From a virus: DNA of 64,000 nucleotides. The stretch is taken from the IMG/VR virus record IMGVR_UViG_3300025141_000057, positions 1 to 64,000 of that record; one strand, written 5' to 3'. Positions 1 through 7,415 of the stretch are shown here, piece by piece. The notes beneath the pieces are model-generated. The model did not search any database and was not told the origin of the DNA. It was given only the letters and a program-made list of their open reading frames with translations. Position 1 is the stretch's first letter, and each line of letters begins with the position of its first letter. Position numbers and translations under genes: made by a program.

Positions 1-2
1 CT

Positions 3-1544
3 CTCTGTATTAAGGCTAGGCACCGAGGTGAGATTATTTCAACATTTGTACGAAATGCTGATACAGGTAAAAATCCTGGTGCTTATGTTGCAGAACCTAA
101 ACAAGGATTTAAAAATCATGTTGTTTCGTTTGACGCTAATTCACTATATCCAAATGTAATGATATCTCTTAACACTTCACCTGAAACAAAAGTAGGTAAA
201 GTGGAAACAACTGATAATAAAATTATTATTCGACATGTCACTGGTAAAGTGTTTGAACTCGATAGACCGGCTTTTGCGAAGTTCCTTAAAGATGAGGAAT
301 GCGCCTTATCAAAAGCCGGGATTTTATTTACGCAAAAGAAAAAAGGTATTATACCGGAGTTCTTAGAGTACTACTACAATCAACGCGTAAAAATTAAGAA
401 AGATCTCTTTAAAGCTAAAACCAAGCTTAAAAAGCTTAAAAAAGATACTCCGGAGTATACAGATGCTAAGTACGAGGTCGAACGACTTAATACATCTCAG
501 ATGGTTATCAAGATTCTTATTAACTCGTGTTATGGTTATATGGGTAATAAAAACGCTCCTATTGGAGATGATGATATCGCATCATCGGTGACATTAACAG
601 GTCAAGCAGTAATTAAGTTTTCGAATGAGCTTATTAAAGAGTTTATTAAAAAGGAAATACCCACAATTACCGACCATGAATTAGAACAATGCATTGTATA
701 CAATGATACCGATTCATCATATGTTTCTATTACACCGCTTGTAGATAAAGGTCTAAAGTTTTTAGATGGTGATGATATACATCAAGATACACATGACAAA
801 ATTCAAGAGATTGAAAATTATCTAAATACCGGTGTTGAGAGCTGGGCTAAAAAATCTCTACTGTCAAAGGATAGCCGGTTTGTGTTTAAGCGAGAGTGTA
901 TTGCAGATGTAGGTGTATTTTTACAAAAGAAAAGATATGTAATGCATATTCTCGATGATGAAGGTATTAAGGAAAATAAATTTAAATATACAGGTGTTGA
1001 GGTGGTACGTACAACAATGCCTAATGCTATTAAGCCATATGCAAAAAAGATTATTGAAACAATGTTAAGTACACAGTCTTTAACTAAGACAAATAAAGTG
1101 CTTAATAAAACATATGATATTTTTAAGGAACTAAGTCCAGAAGAACTTGCGTTTGTTATGGGTGTTAAAGGATATGAAAAATATGCGGTTGCTTGTAATG
1201 AATTTAATACAGTTAAAAGTATGCCTATTCATGTTAAGTCTGCATATTTTTATAACTTACTTTTAGATAAACTTAATACTGGCAACAAGTACGAATCATT
1301 AGGTTCTGGTGATAAGGTTCGTTATATGTACGTGGAGACACCAAATAAGTATGGGCTAAATAGTATTGGATTTAAATATAATTACCCTTCCGAGTTTAAA
1401 GATACTTTTAAAATTGATTATGACAAAATGTTTGAAAAGATTTTATTTCAAGGCATTCAGAGATTTTATGATTGTGTGGGTTGGAATATTCGTAAGCCGG
1501 CTGAGAATGTTACAGTAGAACTTTTTGACTTGTTTAGTAAATAA
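3..1544 (+). CDS. gp43: DNA polymerase, family B, T4 gp43-like (C-terminal part)
   Basis: This is the C-terminal part of the replicative DNA polymerase; the reading frame is open through the left edge of the window, so the N-terminal exonuclease region is missing. Motif A is visible just before the first in-frame methionine (FDANSLYPNVMISLN, around nt 129-173). Motif B follows (KILINSCYGYMGN), then motif C (YNDTDSSYVS) with the two catalytic aspartates, and a KKRY motif typical of the thumb/palm junction. It synthesises both strands of phage DNA together with the clamp gp45, loader gp44, helicase gp41, primase and gp32, all encoded in this window. An apparent start at 159 lies inside motif A and is not the real start. 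The stop is followed 7 nt later by the next gene. Confidence 0.95.
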   Translation, partial: LCIKARHRGEIISTFVRNADTGKNPGAYVAEPKQGFKNHVVSFDANSLYPNVMISLNTSPETKVGKVETTDNKIIIRHVTGKVFELDRPAFAKFLKDEECALSKAGILFTQKKKGIIPEFLEYYYNQRVKIKKDLFKAKTKLKKLKKDTPEYTDAKYEVERLNTSQMVIKILINSCYGYMGNKNAPIGDDDIASSVTLTGQAVIKFSNELIKEFIKKEIPTITDHELEQCIVYNDTDSSYVSITPLVDKGLKFLDGDDIHQDTHDKIQEIENYLNTGVESWAKKSLLSKDSRFVFKRECIADVGVFLQKKRYVMHILDDEGIKENKFKYTGVEVVRTTMPNAIKPYAKKIIETMLSTQSLTKTNKVLNKTYDIFKELSPEELAFVMGVKGYEKYAVACNEFNTVKSMPIHVKSAYFYNLLLDKLNTGNKYESLGSGDKVRYMYVETPNKYGLNSIGFKYNYPSEFKDTFKIDYDKMFEKILFQGIQRFYDCVGWNIRKPAENVTVELFDLFSK

Positions 1545-1551
1545 GATTACT

Positions 1552-1869
1552 ATGGCAGTACAACCCGGCGGATATTTAGATAGACCAGAAGACGATAATA
1601 CTCATAACGCACACCCGGCGTGGAAGAGAGGAAAGATCGCTGGTATTTTAGAAACTTTAGCTATTCTAAAGGAGATTATTACAGGAGCAGATAATGGCAC
1701 CGGAACTATTAACTCCACGGAGATTGAAAAAATTAGAAGATCAGTTTTTATAATGAGAGATGCTCTTACTCATGCATCTGATAAATCAACATATCTCTCG
1801 AAACAAGCGAAAGAAGCGCTTGACGAGGCAATTAAGGTGGCAAGTACTTTAGTTTATCAAAAAAAATAG
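1552..1869 (+). CDS. conserved small phage protein, unknown function
   Basis: A 105-residue soluble protein that I do not recognise. The ATG at 1552 (MAVQPGGYLDRPEDD...) is preferred to a TTG at 1525, which would overlap the polymerase gene. The N-terminal 25 residues are polar and proline-containing; the rest looks helical (ILETLAILKEII, IEKIRRSVFIMRDAL, AKEALDEAIKVAS). There are no cysteines, signal peptide or membrane segment. It lies directly behind gp43 and is probably co-transcribed with it. No Shine-Dalgarno sequence is visible. A weak TAAATA element ends 8 nt before the start. Confidence 0.75.
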   Translation: MAVQPGGYLDRPEDDNTHNAHPAWKRGKIAGILETLAILKEIITGADNGTGTINSTEIEKIRRSVFIMRDALTHASDKSTYLSKQAKEALDEAIKVASTLVYQKK

Positions 1870-1903
1870 TGGACTATTACCAAATTTAATTTAATATATT
1901 ATT

Positions 1904-2260
1904 ATGGCAGACAAAAAACCAATTAAGACAATTATTGATCACATCGGCCGGACTGTCGTAGGTTCAGTCACAAAAGAGGATACTAAGAACATTACTCTTT
2001 TTAACCCTGTGATTATTCACGTACAACCAGACTCCCAATCCGGTCAATTACAAGTACAATCGTTTCCGTATATCTTTATGGAGTTCCTAAAGGATAAGGA
2101 CAAGAACAACTGGACCTTTAATAAGGCAGCCATTAGTACGTCTGATGTTGAGCTAGACGAGAGAATCATTACTCAGTACGAAAATATCAATAATCCTCAG
2201 CCGCCTATTCAAGAAACTTCAGCAGAAGAGCCAGAAGTAATTAAGCTCTTTGATGATTAA
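1904..2260 (+). CDS. conserved small phage protein, unknown function
   Basis: A 118-residue protein beginning MADKKPIKTIIDHIGRTVVG. The first two thirds read as a beta-rich domain (IGRTVVGSV, NPVIIHVQP, QLQVQSFPYIFMEFL). The C-terminal 30 residues are proline- and glutamate-rich and end in an acidic tail (IKLFDD), as is common in proteins that dock onto replication complexes. It sits between the polymerase and hsp20. I cannot assign a function. Confidence 0.75.
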   Translation: MADKKPIKTIIDHIGRTVVGSVTKEDTKNITLFNPVIIHVQPDSQSGQLQVQSFPYIFMEFLKDKDKNNWTFNKAAISTSDVELDERIITQYENINNPQPPIQETSAEEPEVIKLFDD

Positions 2261-2281
2261 TTGCTAAAATACGCATTGTGT

Positions 2282-2289
2282 AATAAATA
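2282..2289 (+). promoter_or_regulatory. late promoter (AATAAATA) of hsp20
   Basis: The T4-type late -10 element AATAAATA ends 8 nt before the ATG at 2298. No Shine-Dalgarno sequence lies between them. Confidence 0.65.
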
Positions 2290-2297
2290 ATTTTACT

Positions 2298-2708
2298 ATG
2301 AAACTAACTAAGTACACACACAACCCAATCGCAGAAATCGAAAGAGCCTTTGATGGTTTTTTCAATCTGACACCAGTCTTCCACCAGTTGGAAGAAGTAT
2401 ATAAAACAGGAGATCAAGTTCGATTTGCATCGGATGAAGATGCACTAAGCGTGCAAATTGATCTGCCAGGAGTCACAAAAGAGAATTTAGATCTTTCTAC
2501 TGACACCGATCAACGCGAGGTCTATATTAAGGCAAAGCGTCAAGTAAAAGCCCATGACGGGGAAAAGGAACAAACCTATAATAGGTCGTTCTCAGTTGGA
2601 AGAGAGTTTGATCTTAACAAGATTGATTTCACTTATGTCAATGGAGTCCTTGAGGTCGATGTACCTCGTAGGAAGAAAGAAGAATATATTAAAACATATA
2701 AAGTTTAA
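2298..2708 (+). CDS. hsp20: small heat shock protein, Hsp20 family
   Basis: A 136-residue alpha-crystallin/Hsp20 chaperone. Small heat shock proteins bind partly unfolded proteins as ATP-independent oligomeric holdases. The crystallin domain runs from about residue 40 to 130. It contains the start signature LSVQIDLPGVTKENLDL, a central EVYIKAKR strand, YNRSFSVGREFDLNKI, and the terminal GVLEVDVPR motif equivalent to the family's G-x-L hallmark. The C-terminal extension (EEYIKTYKV) is short. Hsp20 is a common accessory gene of marine T4-like phages, where it probably assists virion protein folding; that role is inference. A late promoter lies upstream and a structured region with a terminator lies downstream. 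Confidence 0.93.
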   Translation: MKLTKYTHNPIAEIERAFDGFFNLTPVFHQLEEVYKTGDQVRFASDEDALSVQIDLPGVTKENLDLSTDTDQREVYIKAKRQVKAHDGEKEQTYNRSFSVGREFDLNKIDFTYVNGVLEVDVPRRKKEEYIKTYKV

Positions 2709-2715
2709 CAATTAA

Positions 2716-2913
2716 ATGGGCTTAGCTAGCCCAACCCGGGTGTGCCTGAATAAACATTTTAAGCAAGAGTGTTAAGGGGGCTGCAACTTACATGGAGGGT
2801 CAACTGACTATTATGTGTAAGGGAACGGAGTACAAGTAGGGAAAAAGATGAAACTGCATCTTGCCCACCCGAAAGTTGGAGGTAACCAGAAAATCCTCTC
2901 ACCCACCTTTTTT
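2716..2913 (+). ncRNA. candidate structured RNA between hsp20 and uvsX, family not recognised
   Basis: A gap of about 265 nt without a gene, exceptional in this tightly packed genome. By eye it folds into several helices: GGGCT/AGCCC (2718-2732); a long-range helix GGGTGTGC (2738-2745) with GCCCACCC (2863-2870), one mismatch; AACATTTT (2753-2760) with AGAGTGTT (2766-2773), 8 pairs around a 5-nt loop; CTTACA (2787-2792) with TGTAAG (2816-2821); and AAGATG (2845-2850) with CATCTT (2857-2862). The last stem abuts the long-range helix, as in a multi-branched junction. A strong intrinsic terminator follows at once. It could be an independent sRNA, a 3' UTR element of hsp20, or a leader element; the early promoter of uvsX lies after the terminator, so it is not part of that mRNA. 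It does not resemble tmRNA, RNase P, SRP RNA or a riboswitch class I know. Confidence 0.5.
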
Positions 2914-2938
2914 AAAAGCCCCGAAAGGGGCTTTTTTT
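2914..2938 (+). terminator. intrinsic terminator after the structured RNA
   Basis: AAAAGCCCC-GAAA-GGGGCTTTT forms a 9-bp stem with a GAAA tetraloop and continues into a run of seven T (2932-2938). The -35 box of the uvsX promoter begins 2 nt later. Confidence 0.93.
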
Positions 2939-2939
2939 A

Positions 2940-2967
2940 TTGAATTTAAGGACGTATATTATATAAT
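2940..2967 (+). promoter_or_regulatory. early sigma70-type promoter of uvsX
   Basis: TTGAAT (2940-2945), a 16-nt spacer and TATAAT (2962-2967) end 7 nt before the uvsX ATG at 2975. Transcription would start at or next to the start codon. Confidence 0.7.
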
Positions 2968-2974
2968 ACTTTAT

Positions 2975-4111
2975 ATGGATAAAGATATTACTAGTGCATT
3001 GGATGCTATTGATAAAGTAAACCCCTTCGCAACTTATTTAGATAACAATTCACTCAGTCACGTTGGATCATGGATTGATACAGGATCTTATGTGCTAAAC
3101 GCAATTATTTCCGGTTCAATTCACGGCGGAATACCTAAAGGTAGAGTAACAGTACTTGCCGGTGAGTCGATGACAGGTAAGTCGCTTTTTGTCCAAAAAA
3201 TTCTAGCCAAGGCCCAGGAGGACGGGCTCGTCCCTGTTATCTTTGATACTGAAAATGCTATTGACCCGGAAGGAGCTGCAAGATTAGGGCTAGATATTAG
3301 CAAAGTTAAATATGTTCCTTGTACTAGTATTGAACAAACTCGTAATTCACTGTATAAGTTTCTTATGGTGGTAAAAGAAAAGGGACTAGAGGGTAAGTTT
3401 ATTGTAGCTATTGACTCACTAGCTAATCTTCAATCAGAGCTTGAACTGTCGCGGATGAGTAAAGACAGTGTTAGTTCAGATATGGGTACAAAAGCGCGCG
3501 CAATGAAGACATTAATGCAAACTTGTACAAATTTAGGGTCAGTTACACAAACCACTATCCTATGTACTAATCATGTCTATGATGACCCAACAGCTCTGTT
3601 TCCTTCTATTGAAAAAAATATGCCAGGTGGTAAATCATGCATTTATCTTCCATCAGTAACAGTTCAACTAGCACGCAAGCCAATGAAATCAGATGGCGGT
3701 AAGACTGTTGATGGGGAATTGGCAGTTGGTCAGAAAAAATACGCTGGAATTATTATTAGAGCCCTTACGCGTAAAAATAGATTTATTAAACAGTACCTTG
3801 AAGGTGAAATATACCTTTCATTTGCTTCTGGACTTGATCGCTACTATGGATTAGTTGATCTGGCCGTTGGTGTTGGTGCAGTAGTTCAAACTGGAGCAAC
3901 TTATCAGCTTGAAGATGGTACTAAGCTAGGCTATTATAAGAATTGGAGGAAGGATGTTAAACTTTGGGAAGAGACTATTCTTCCAAAACTTGAAGAACGA
4001 ATTAAAGATGAGTGGTCTTATAGTAATAAAGAAGAAGAGCCACCTGATGAATTAGGTTTAGATGGTTTAGATGATTTAATTAATGAAAAAGAAACTAGTA
4101 CTGACTCTTAG
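2975..4111 (+). CDS. uvsX: UvsX, RecA-like recombination protein
   Basis: A 378-residue strand-exchange ATPase, close to the length of T4 UvsX. UvsX forms filaments on single-stranded DNA and drives recombination-dependent replication and repair. Walker A is GESMTGKS (residues 63-70) and the Walker B strand is FIVAIDS (about 142-148, D147). The N-terminal part (TGSYVLNAIISGSIHGGIPKG) is the typical RecA/UvsX approach to the P loop, and the C-terminus is acidic (EEEEPPDELGLDGLDDL). The ATG at 2975 is chosen because a complete early promoter ends 7 nt before it; an upstream extension would run through the terminator. Its last 29 nt overlap queC, suggesting translational coupling. Confidence 0.95.
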   Translation: MDKDITSALDAIDKVNPFATYLDNNSLSHVGSWIDTGSYVLNAIISGSIHGGIPKGRVTVLAGESMTGKSLFVQKILAKAQEDGLVPVIFDTENAIDPEGAARLGLDISKVKYVPCTSIEQTRNSLYKFLMVVKEKGLEGKFIVAIDSLANLQSELELSRMSKDSVSSDMGTKARAMKTLMQTCTNLGSVTQTTILCTNHVYDDPTALFPSIEKNMPGGKSCIYLPSVTVQLARKPMKSDGGKTVDGELAVGQKKYAGIIIRALTRKNRFIKQYLEGEIYLSFASGLDRYYGLVDLAVGVGAVVQTGATYQLEDGTKLGYYKNWRKDVKLWEETILPKLEERIKDEWSYSNKEEEPPDELGLDGLDDLINEKETSTDS

Positions 4112-4841
4112 TGGGGGAATGGACTCATCTGTGCTGTTGTATATGGCACAAGATAGAGGCTATGATCATATACATACCATAACCTTTGACTATGGTCAAA
4201 GGCATAAACAAGAACTCGCTTGTGTTAAAAAACAAATTAATAATTTTAATAACATGTTTAGCGGGTGGTTTAATTTAAAGATTACTAATAAGGTCTTAGA
4301 TGTAAAGTATATTAAAGACATTGCGCCTACCTCATCTTTAACTAATAAAGATATTGATAATCCTAATATTAGCGAGATGGCAGGTGATGCACAGCCTGTC
4401 TCATACGTACCGTTTCGGAATTTAATGTTTCTATCTATTTGCTCGTCATATGCTGAAAGTGTAGGTGCAGATACAGTATGGTATGGTGCTGCACAGGTTG
4501 ATTCACTAGCTGGGTATTGGGACGGTAGTGAAGAGTTTGTTAATGTAGTTAATGAAGTAACAGATCTTAATAGAGAGAACAGAATTAACATTGAAGCACC
4601 GCTTCTTGACATGTCGAAGGCTGCAATTGTTAAAGAAGGAATTAGACTAGGAGTTACATATGGTGATACATGGACATGCTATTCGAATAGAGAAGATGGG
4701 CTAGCTGATGCCACAACTCCGTCAAGTAGTATGCGAATAACGGGGTTTATTGATGCTGGGTATGAAGACCCTATTCAATATGTCCAACAGGAAAAGTTGG
4801 ATGACCTATACAAAGAAAATAACTGCAAGGAGTGTGCTTAG
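4083..4841 (+). CDS. queC: QueC-like 7-cyano-7-deazaguanine (preQ0) synthase
   Basis: A 252-residue ATP-dependent enzyme of the QueC family, which converts 7-carboxy-7-deazaguanine to preQ0, the precursor of queuosine and of phage DNA deazaguanine modifications. The PP-loop SGGMDSS is at residues 10-16. Other family landmarks are DYGQRHKQEL (36-45), VPFRN, a GYWDGSEEF segment in the place of the usual GYPDCRPEF, and APLLDMSKAAIV. Oddly, the usual zinc-binding cysteine cluster after TW-x-C is mostly absent: C199 (TWTC) is kept, but the following segment GLADATTPSSSM has no cysteine. A CKEC pair occurs at the extreme C-terminus (248-251). The start overlaps uvsX by 29 nt, and the end overlaps the convergent gene by 4 nt. 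QueD, QueE and a transferase are not in the window. Confidence 0.88.
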   Translation: MKKKLVLTLSGGMDSSVLLYMAQDRGYDHIHTITFDYGQRHKQELACVKKQINNFNNMFSGWFNLKITNKVLDVKYIKDIAPTSSLTNKDIDNPNISEMAGDAQPVSYVPFRNLMFLSICSSYAESVGADTVWYGAAQVDSLAGYWDGSEEFVNVVNEVTDLNRENRINIEAPLLDMSKAAIVKEGIRLGVTYGDTWTCYSNREDGLADATTPSSSMRITGFIDAGYEDPIQYVQQEKLDDLYKENNCKECA

Positions 4842-6253
4842 AGACCGTAGCGTCTAAGCTCTTCTAGCTGCCAGTGTGTCTTAGGCTTGTATTTTTCCTT
4901 AAATGACTGACTTTTAACTTCAGTCAGTTTATTACGTTTGTCAGAAGCTACTTGCTCGTTAATATAACGGGAAGTATCGGTTTGATGTGAGTCGAGCATT
5001 GGACTGTAACTAAAGTCCTCTTCTAGTGTCTCTTCATTCTCTCCATTTAATTTCTTTTTTGCATGCTCTCTTTTATCATCATCGACAAGAGCATCTAAAA
5101 CATCTTCGTAATCGGTTGAAGGGATATAATCCTCCGGCTGCTCTTTAGTTAAGAAATGATCAAGCTCTAAGCCACCAAATTCATCATCCTCTTCATCACT
5201 GACATTTGCTCTAAACTGACATCTTTTTTTAGCTAACTTTGATGGAGGCGATGCACAATACTGACTCATTGACTCACCAGCTGCTTTTGCGGCTCTAGTT
5301 AAAGCGCCTTCTGTCCCCTTCTTCTTCATACCCTTAACTGCACCCTGAATCCAATCTTCATTATCTTCTGGTGTAGTAAGACCACCTCCCTCTTCACCCA
5401 TTGAATACTCATCAGGCATACCCTCCGGTTCGTCTATTCCATAACCCACTTGCTCATCTTCGTCTGGAGCCATAACAACAACTACACTATCACTAATTTT
5501 ATCAACGTCTCTCTTTAGCGCTGCTTCAATCTTATCAATACCGTGTGCTATAACTGCTTTAGCAAGCGGCGTTCCAGGGTCAACTGAAAACTGTACAGTA
5601 TCATTACTAATATCTAAACCATCCTCATTAGCATACTTAGAAACGATATTACCGACATCTTCAACACGCTCAGCATCTCTAATTTTAATCTCAATAAAGG
5701 TAGTTGGATCTGCTTTTGAATCTTCTAAGCTTTGCGCTAATTCTTGTTCTGCGTCATCCAACTGACCAACTGTATCTTCAACCGCGTCCCCTACATCTGC
5801 ACCTGCTTTAATATCCTTTGCGAGCTCTATAGCAGCTTTTTGCGCCGCGTATTTTTCTTCTCTTCCTCTATTAGTAGTAGCTCTATTAATATACGTCGCG
5901 AGACCGTCTTTTATTGCATCAGCAATCTCATCTTTACTTTTTTCAATTTCTCTTTCCTTAGAATCTAATAAAGCTAATAAGTTATTCTTTTTAGCAGAAA
6001 ACCCTGTACCCCTTTTCGCAGCATTCAATTCTTCATCACTAATTACCTCGAGATCATATAATACCGTTCTAATAAAGTTAATTGTATCTAATGGTGCAGA
6101 ACTAAACCCCGCAGATCTTAGCTCTCTTGTAACAGGACCGAAAGAAGGGTGATATTTTTCATAAGGAGATTTTTTAGCTTCCTCGAGAAACTCTGACCTG
6201 TTGAATAAATCATTAAAGCCACTAAAATTGTCGGTGTAGTTAAAGGAACTCAT
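4838..6253 (-). CDS. acidic late protein, unknown function
   Basis: A 471-residue, strongly acidic protein that I do not recognise. The N-terminus is aromatic and polar (MSSFNYTDNFSGFNDLF). The middle is largely helical and charged, with possible coiled coil (about residues 85-200: KEREIEKSKDEIADAIKD, DDAEQELAQSLEDS). A lysine/alanine-rich segment lies near 310-345, and the C-terminus is basic (KEKYKPKTHWQLEELRRYGL). It is the only gene here with a perfect consensus TATAAATA late promoter, 6 nt before its ATG, so it is a late product; an internal virion or prohead protein is plausible but unproven. It is oriented against both neighbours and overlaps the end of queC by 4 nt. Confidence 0.75.
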   Translation of the reverse strand: MSSFNYTDNFSGFNDLFNRSEFLEEAKKSPYEKYHPSFGPVTRELRSAGFSSAPLDTINFIRTVLYDLEVISDEELNAAKRGTGFSAKKNNLLALLDSKEREIEKSKDEIADAIKDGLATYINRATTNRGREEKYAAQKAAIELAKDIKAGADVGDAVEDTVGQLDDAEQELAQSLEDSKADPTTFIEIKIRDAERVEDVGNIVSKYANEDGLDISNDTVQFSVDPGTPLAKAVIAHGIDKIEAALKRDVDKISDSVVVVMAPDEDEQVGYGIDEPEGMPDEYSMGEEGGGLTTPEDNEDWIQGAVKGMKKKGTEGALTRAAKAAGESMSQYCASPPSKLAKKRCQFRANVSDEEDDEFGGLELDHFLTKEQPEDYIPSTDYEDVLDALVDDDKREHAKKKLNGENEETLEEDFSYSPMLDSHQTDTSRYINEQVASDKRNKLTEVKSQSFKEKYKPKTHWQLEELRRYGL

Positions 6254-6259
6254 TTAATA

Positions 6260-6267
6260 TATTTATA
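6260..6267 (-). promoter_or_regulatory. late promoter (perfect TATAAATA)
   Basis: A perfect T4 late consensus TATAAATA on the minus strand ends 6 nt before the ATG of the gene starting at 6253. It fills the 17-bp gap to the divergent gene at 6271. Confidence 0.8.
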
Positions 6268-6270
6268 TCT

Positions 6271-6723
6271 ATGAAGCTGAATTATAAGGATTTTAACAAA
6301 ATGACTGAAAAAGAGCTGTGTAAACTACCAGGAGTAGGAAGAACCACAGCTAGACGTATTGTTGGATTTAGACCTTTTCGTCATAATGACGATTTATTTA
6401 AAGTAAGGGGACTAGGGAAAAAGACACTTAAAAATTTGGGAATTCAAAAAACCAAAAAGAAAAAGAAAAAATGGTATACCATCGATGGTGTCGATTACCC
6501 AGATTGTGCACTGGCTAGAGATACGAGATACGGTCACATTGATCTGTTTTGGAGAGTACCTAAAGAACACCGGGAAAGTATAGGTCCCCCATCCCCGTGG
6601 ATACTCAGAAATCGTCGTATAGATGAAAAGACAAGGGCAGAAGGGCCTGATGGGCTTATGAGTAGGTACGTCGACAACTCTTTTATGTGGGAACCAGGGT
6701 TTAAATTTCCATGGGAAGATTGA
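6271..6723 (+). CDS. helix-hairpin-helix DNA-binding protein
   Basis: A 150-residue basic protein. Residues 15-57 contain two helix-hairpin-helix motifs of the ComEA type (LCKLPGVGRTTARRIVGF and LFKVRGLGKKTLKNLG), which bind DNA backbone without sequence specificity. A lysine-rich linker (KTKKKKKKW) leads into an unrecognised C-terminal domain of about 85 residues, rich in Trp, Arg and Pro, with DTRYGHIDLFWRVPKEHRE and FMWEPGFKFPWED. It heads the cluster leading into replication genes, so a role in DNA processing or modification is likely, but no catalytic motif is clear. It starts 17 nt from a divergent late gene. Confidence 0.8.
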   Translation: MKLNYKDFNKMTEKELCKLPGVGRTTARRIVGFRPFRHNDDLFKVRGLGKKTLKNLGIQKTKKKKKKWYTIDGVDYPDCALARDTRYGHIDLFWRVPKEHRESIGPPSPWILRNRRIDEKTRAEGPDGLMSRYVDNSFMWEPGFKFPWED

Positions 6724-6752
6724 TTACCTCGTAAAATATATTAACATATGTT

Positions 6753-7415
6753 ATGTGCGCTATTTTTGGATCGTTCGACAAAACAATGTTAGAGATTTTA
6801 TACCAAGCTAATAAGGAGCGTGGTAATTTTGCTAGCAGCGTTGTATGCATATCAGATGATGATCAATATATCTCTAAACATGAAGGTGATATAAATTTTG
6901 ATAAGTTTAATTATGCTGGTAGGGAAAATATAGAATATCTTCTTGGGCATGTACAGGCACCTACTTCCGCTAAAAGAACCTGGAACTACAACACATCTCA
7001 CCCATTCGAATCTCTGACATGGCTGGTTAGTCATAATGGTGTTTTAACAAATGAGAAAAAACTAAGAAGAAAACATACAAGATTTTTAGAAAATCCCGTT
7101 GATACAGCGGTAATAGTTGAACTATTAGAAAAATTTACTCAGGTAAATAAAAACCCAGTTAATACCATAAAGCAAGTATTATCAATGTTAGAGGGGTCGT
7201 ATGCTTTAAGTATGGTGCATTCTAATACTAACGATATCTATATAGCGAGAGTAGGGTCACTTCTTCACTATAATAATAAGGGCAACTACTCTACAATGAT
7301 GGGATCCGGTTATAAAATATTACCTGAAGGAATTATAATGAAGTTAAATAAAAAAACAAAACGATGGAATAAAGTAGGCACTTTTGAATCCAAGTCACCG
7401 TTTACATTTGTATGA
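6753..7415 (+). CDS. class-II glutamine amidotransferase domain protein
   Basis: A 220-residue N-terminal-nucleophile glutaminase like the amidotransferase half of GlmS or PurF. It begins MCAIFG, so after methionine removal Cys2 becomes the catalytic nucleophile. LLGHVQAPTSAKRTWN stands where the family has its R/H-x-ATHG segment, SHPF follows, and LVSHNGVLTN (residues 91-100) is the glutamine/oxyanion motif. LEGSYALSMV matches the family's EG-x-Y/F-A strand. It lacks any fused acceptor or synthase domain, so ammonia must be delivered to a partner. QueC, 1.9 kb upstream, is a candidate because Gat-QueC fusions exist, but this is inference. It overlaps the next gene by 4 nt. Confidence 0.85.
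   Translation: MCAIFGSFDKTMLEILYQANKERGNFASSVVCISDDDQYISKHEGDINFDKFNYAGRENIEYLLGHVQAPTSAKRTWNYNTSHPFESLTWLVSHNGVLTNEKKLRRKHTRFLENPVDTAVIVELLEKFTQVNKNPVNTIKQVLSMLEGSYALSMVHSNTNDIYIARVGSLLHYNNKGNYSTMMGSGYKILPEGIIMKLNKKTKRWNKVGTFESKSPFTFV

Noticed and set aside
2716-2913. tmRNA, group I intron, RNase P, SRP RNA, cobalamin, glutamine, preQ1 or other riboswitch identity for the structured region
   Set aside because: None of the conserved core sequences that I know for these classes is present, even though queC lies downstream and made preQ1 a natural idea.
2861-2974. 5' extension of uvsX to an upstream start
   Set aside because: It would translate through the terminator stem and promoter and adds no UvsX-like sequence. 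The ATG at 2975 fits the promoter geometry.
4780-4830. Terminator at the queC/4838 convergent junction (TCCAAC...GTTGGA)
   Set aside because: The 6-bp stem has a 7-nt loop and no T-run on either strand.
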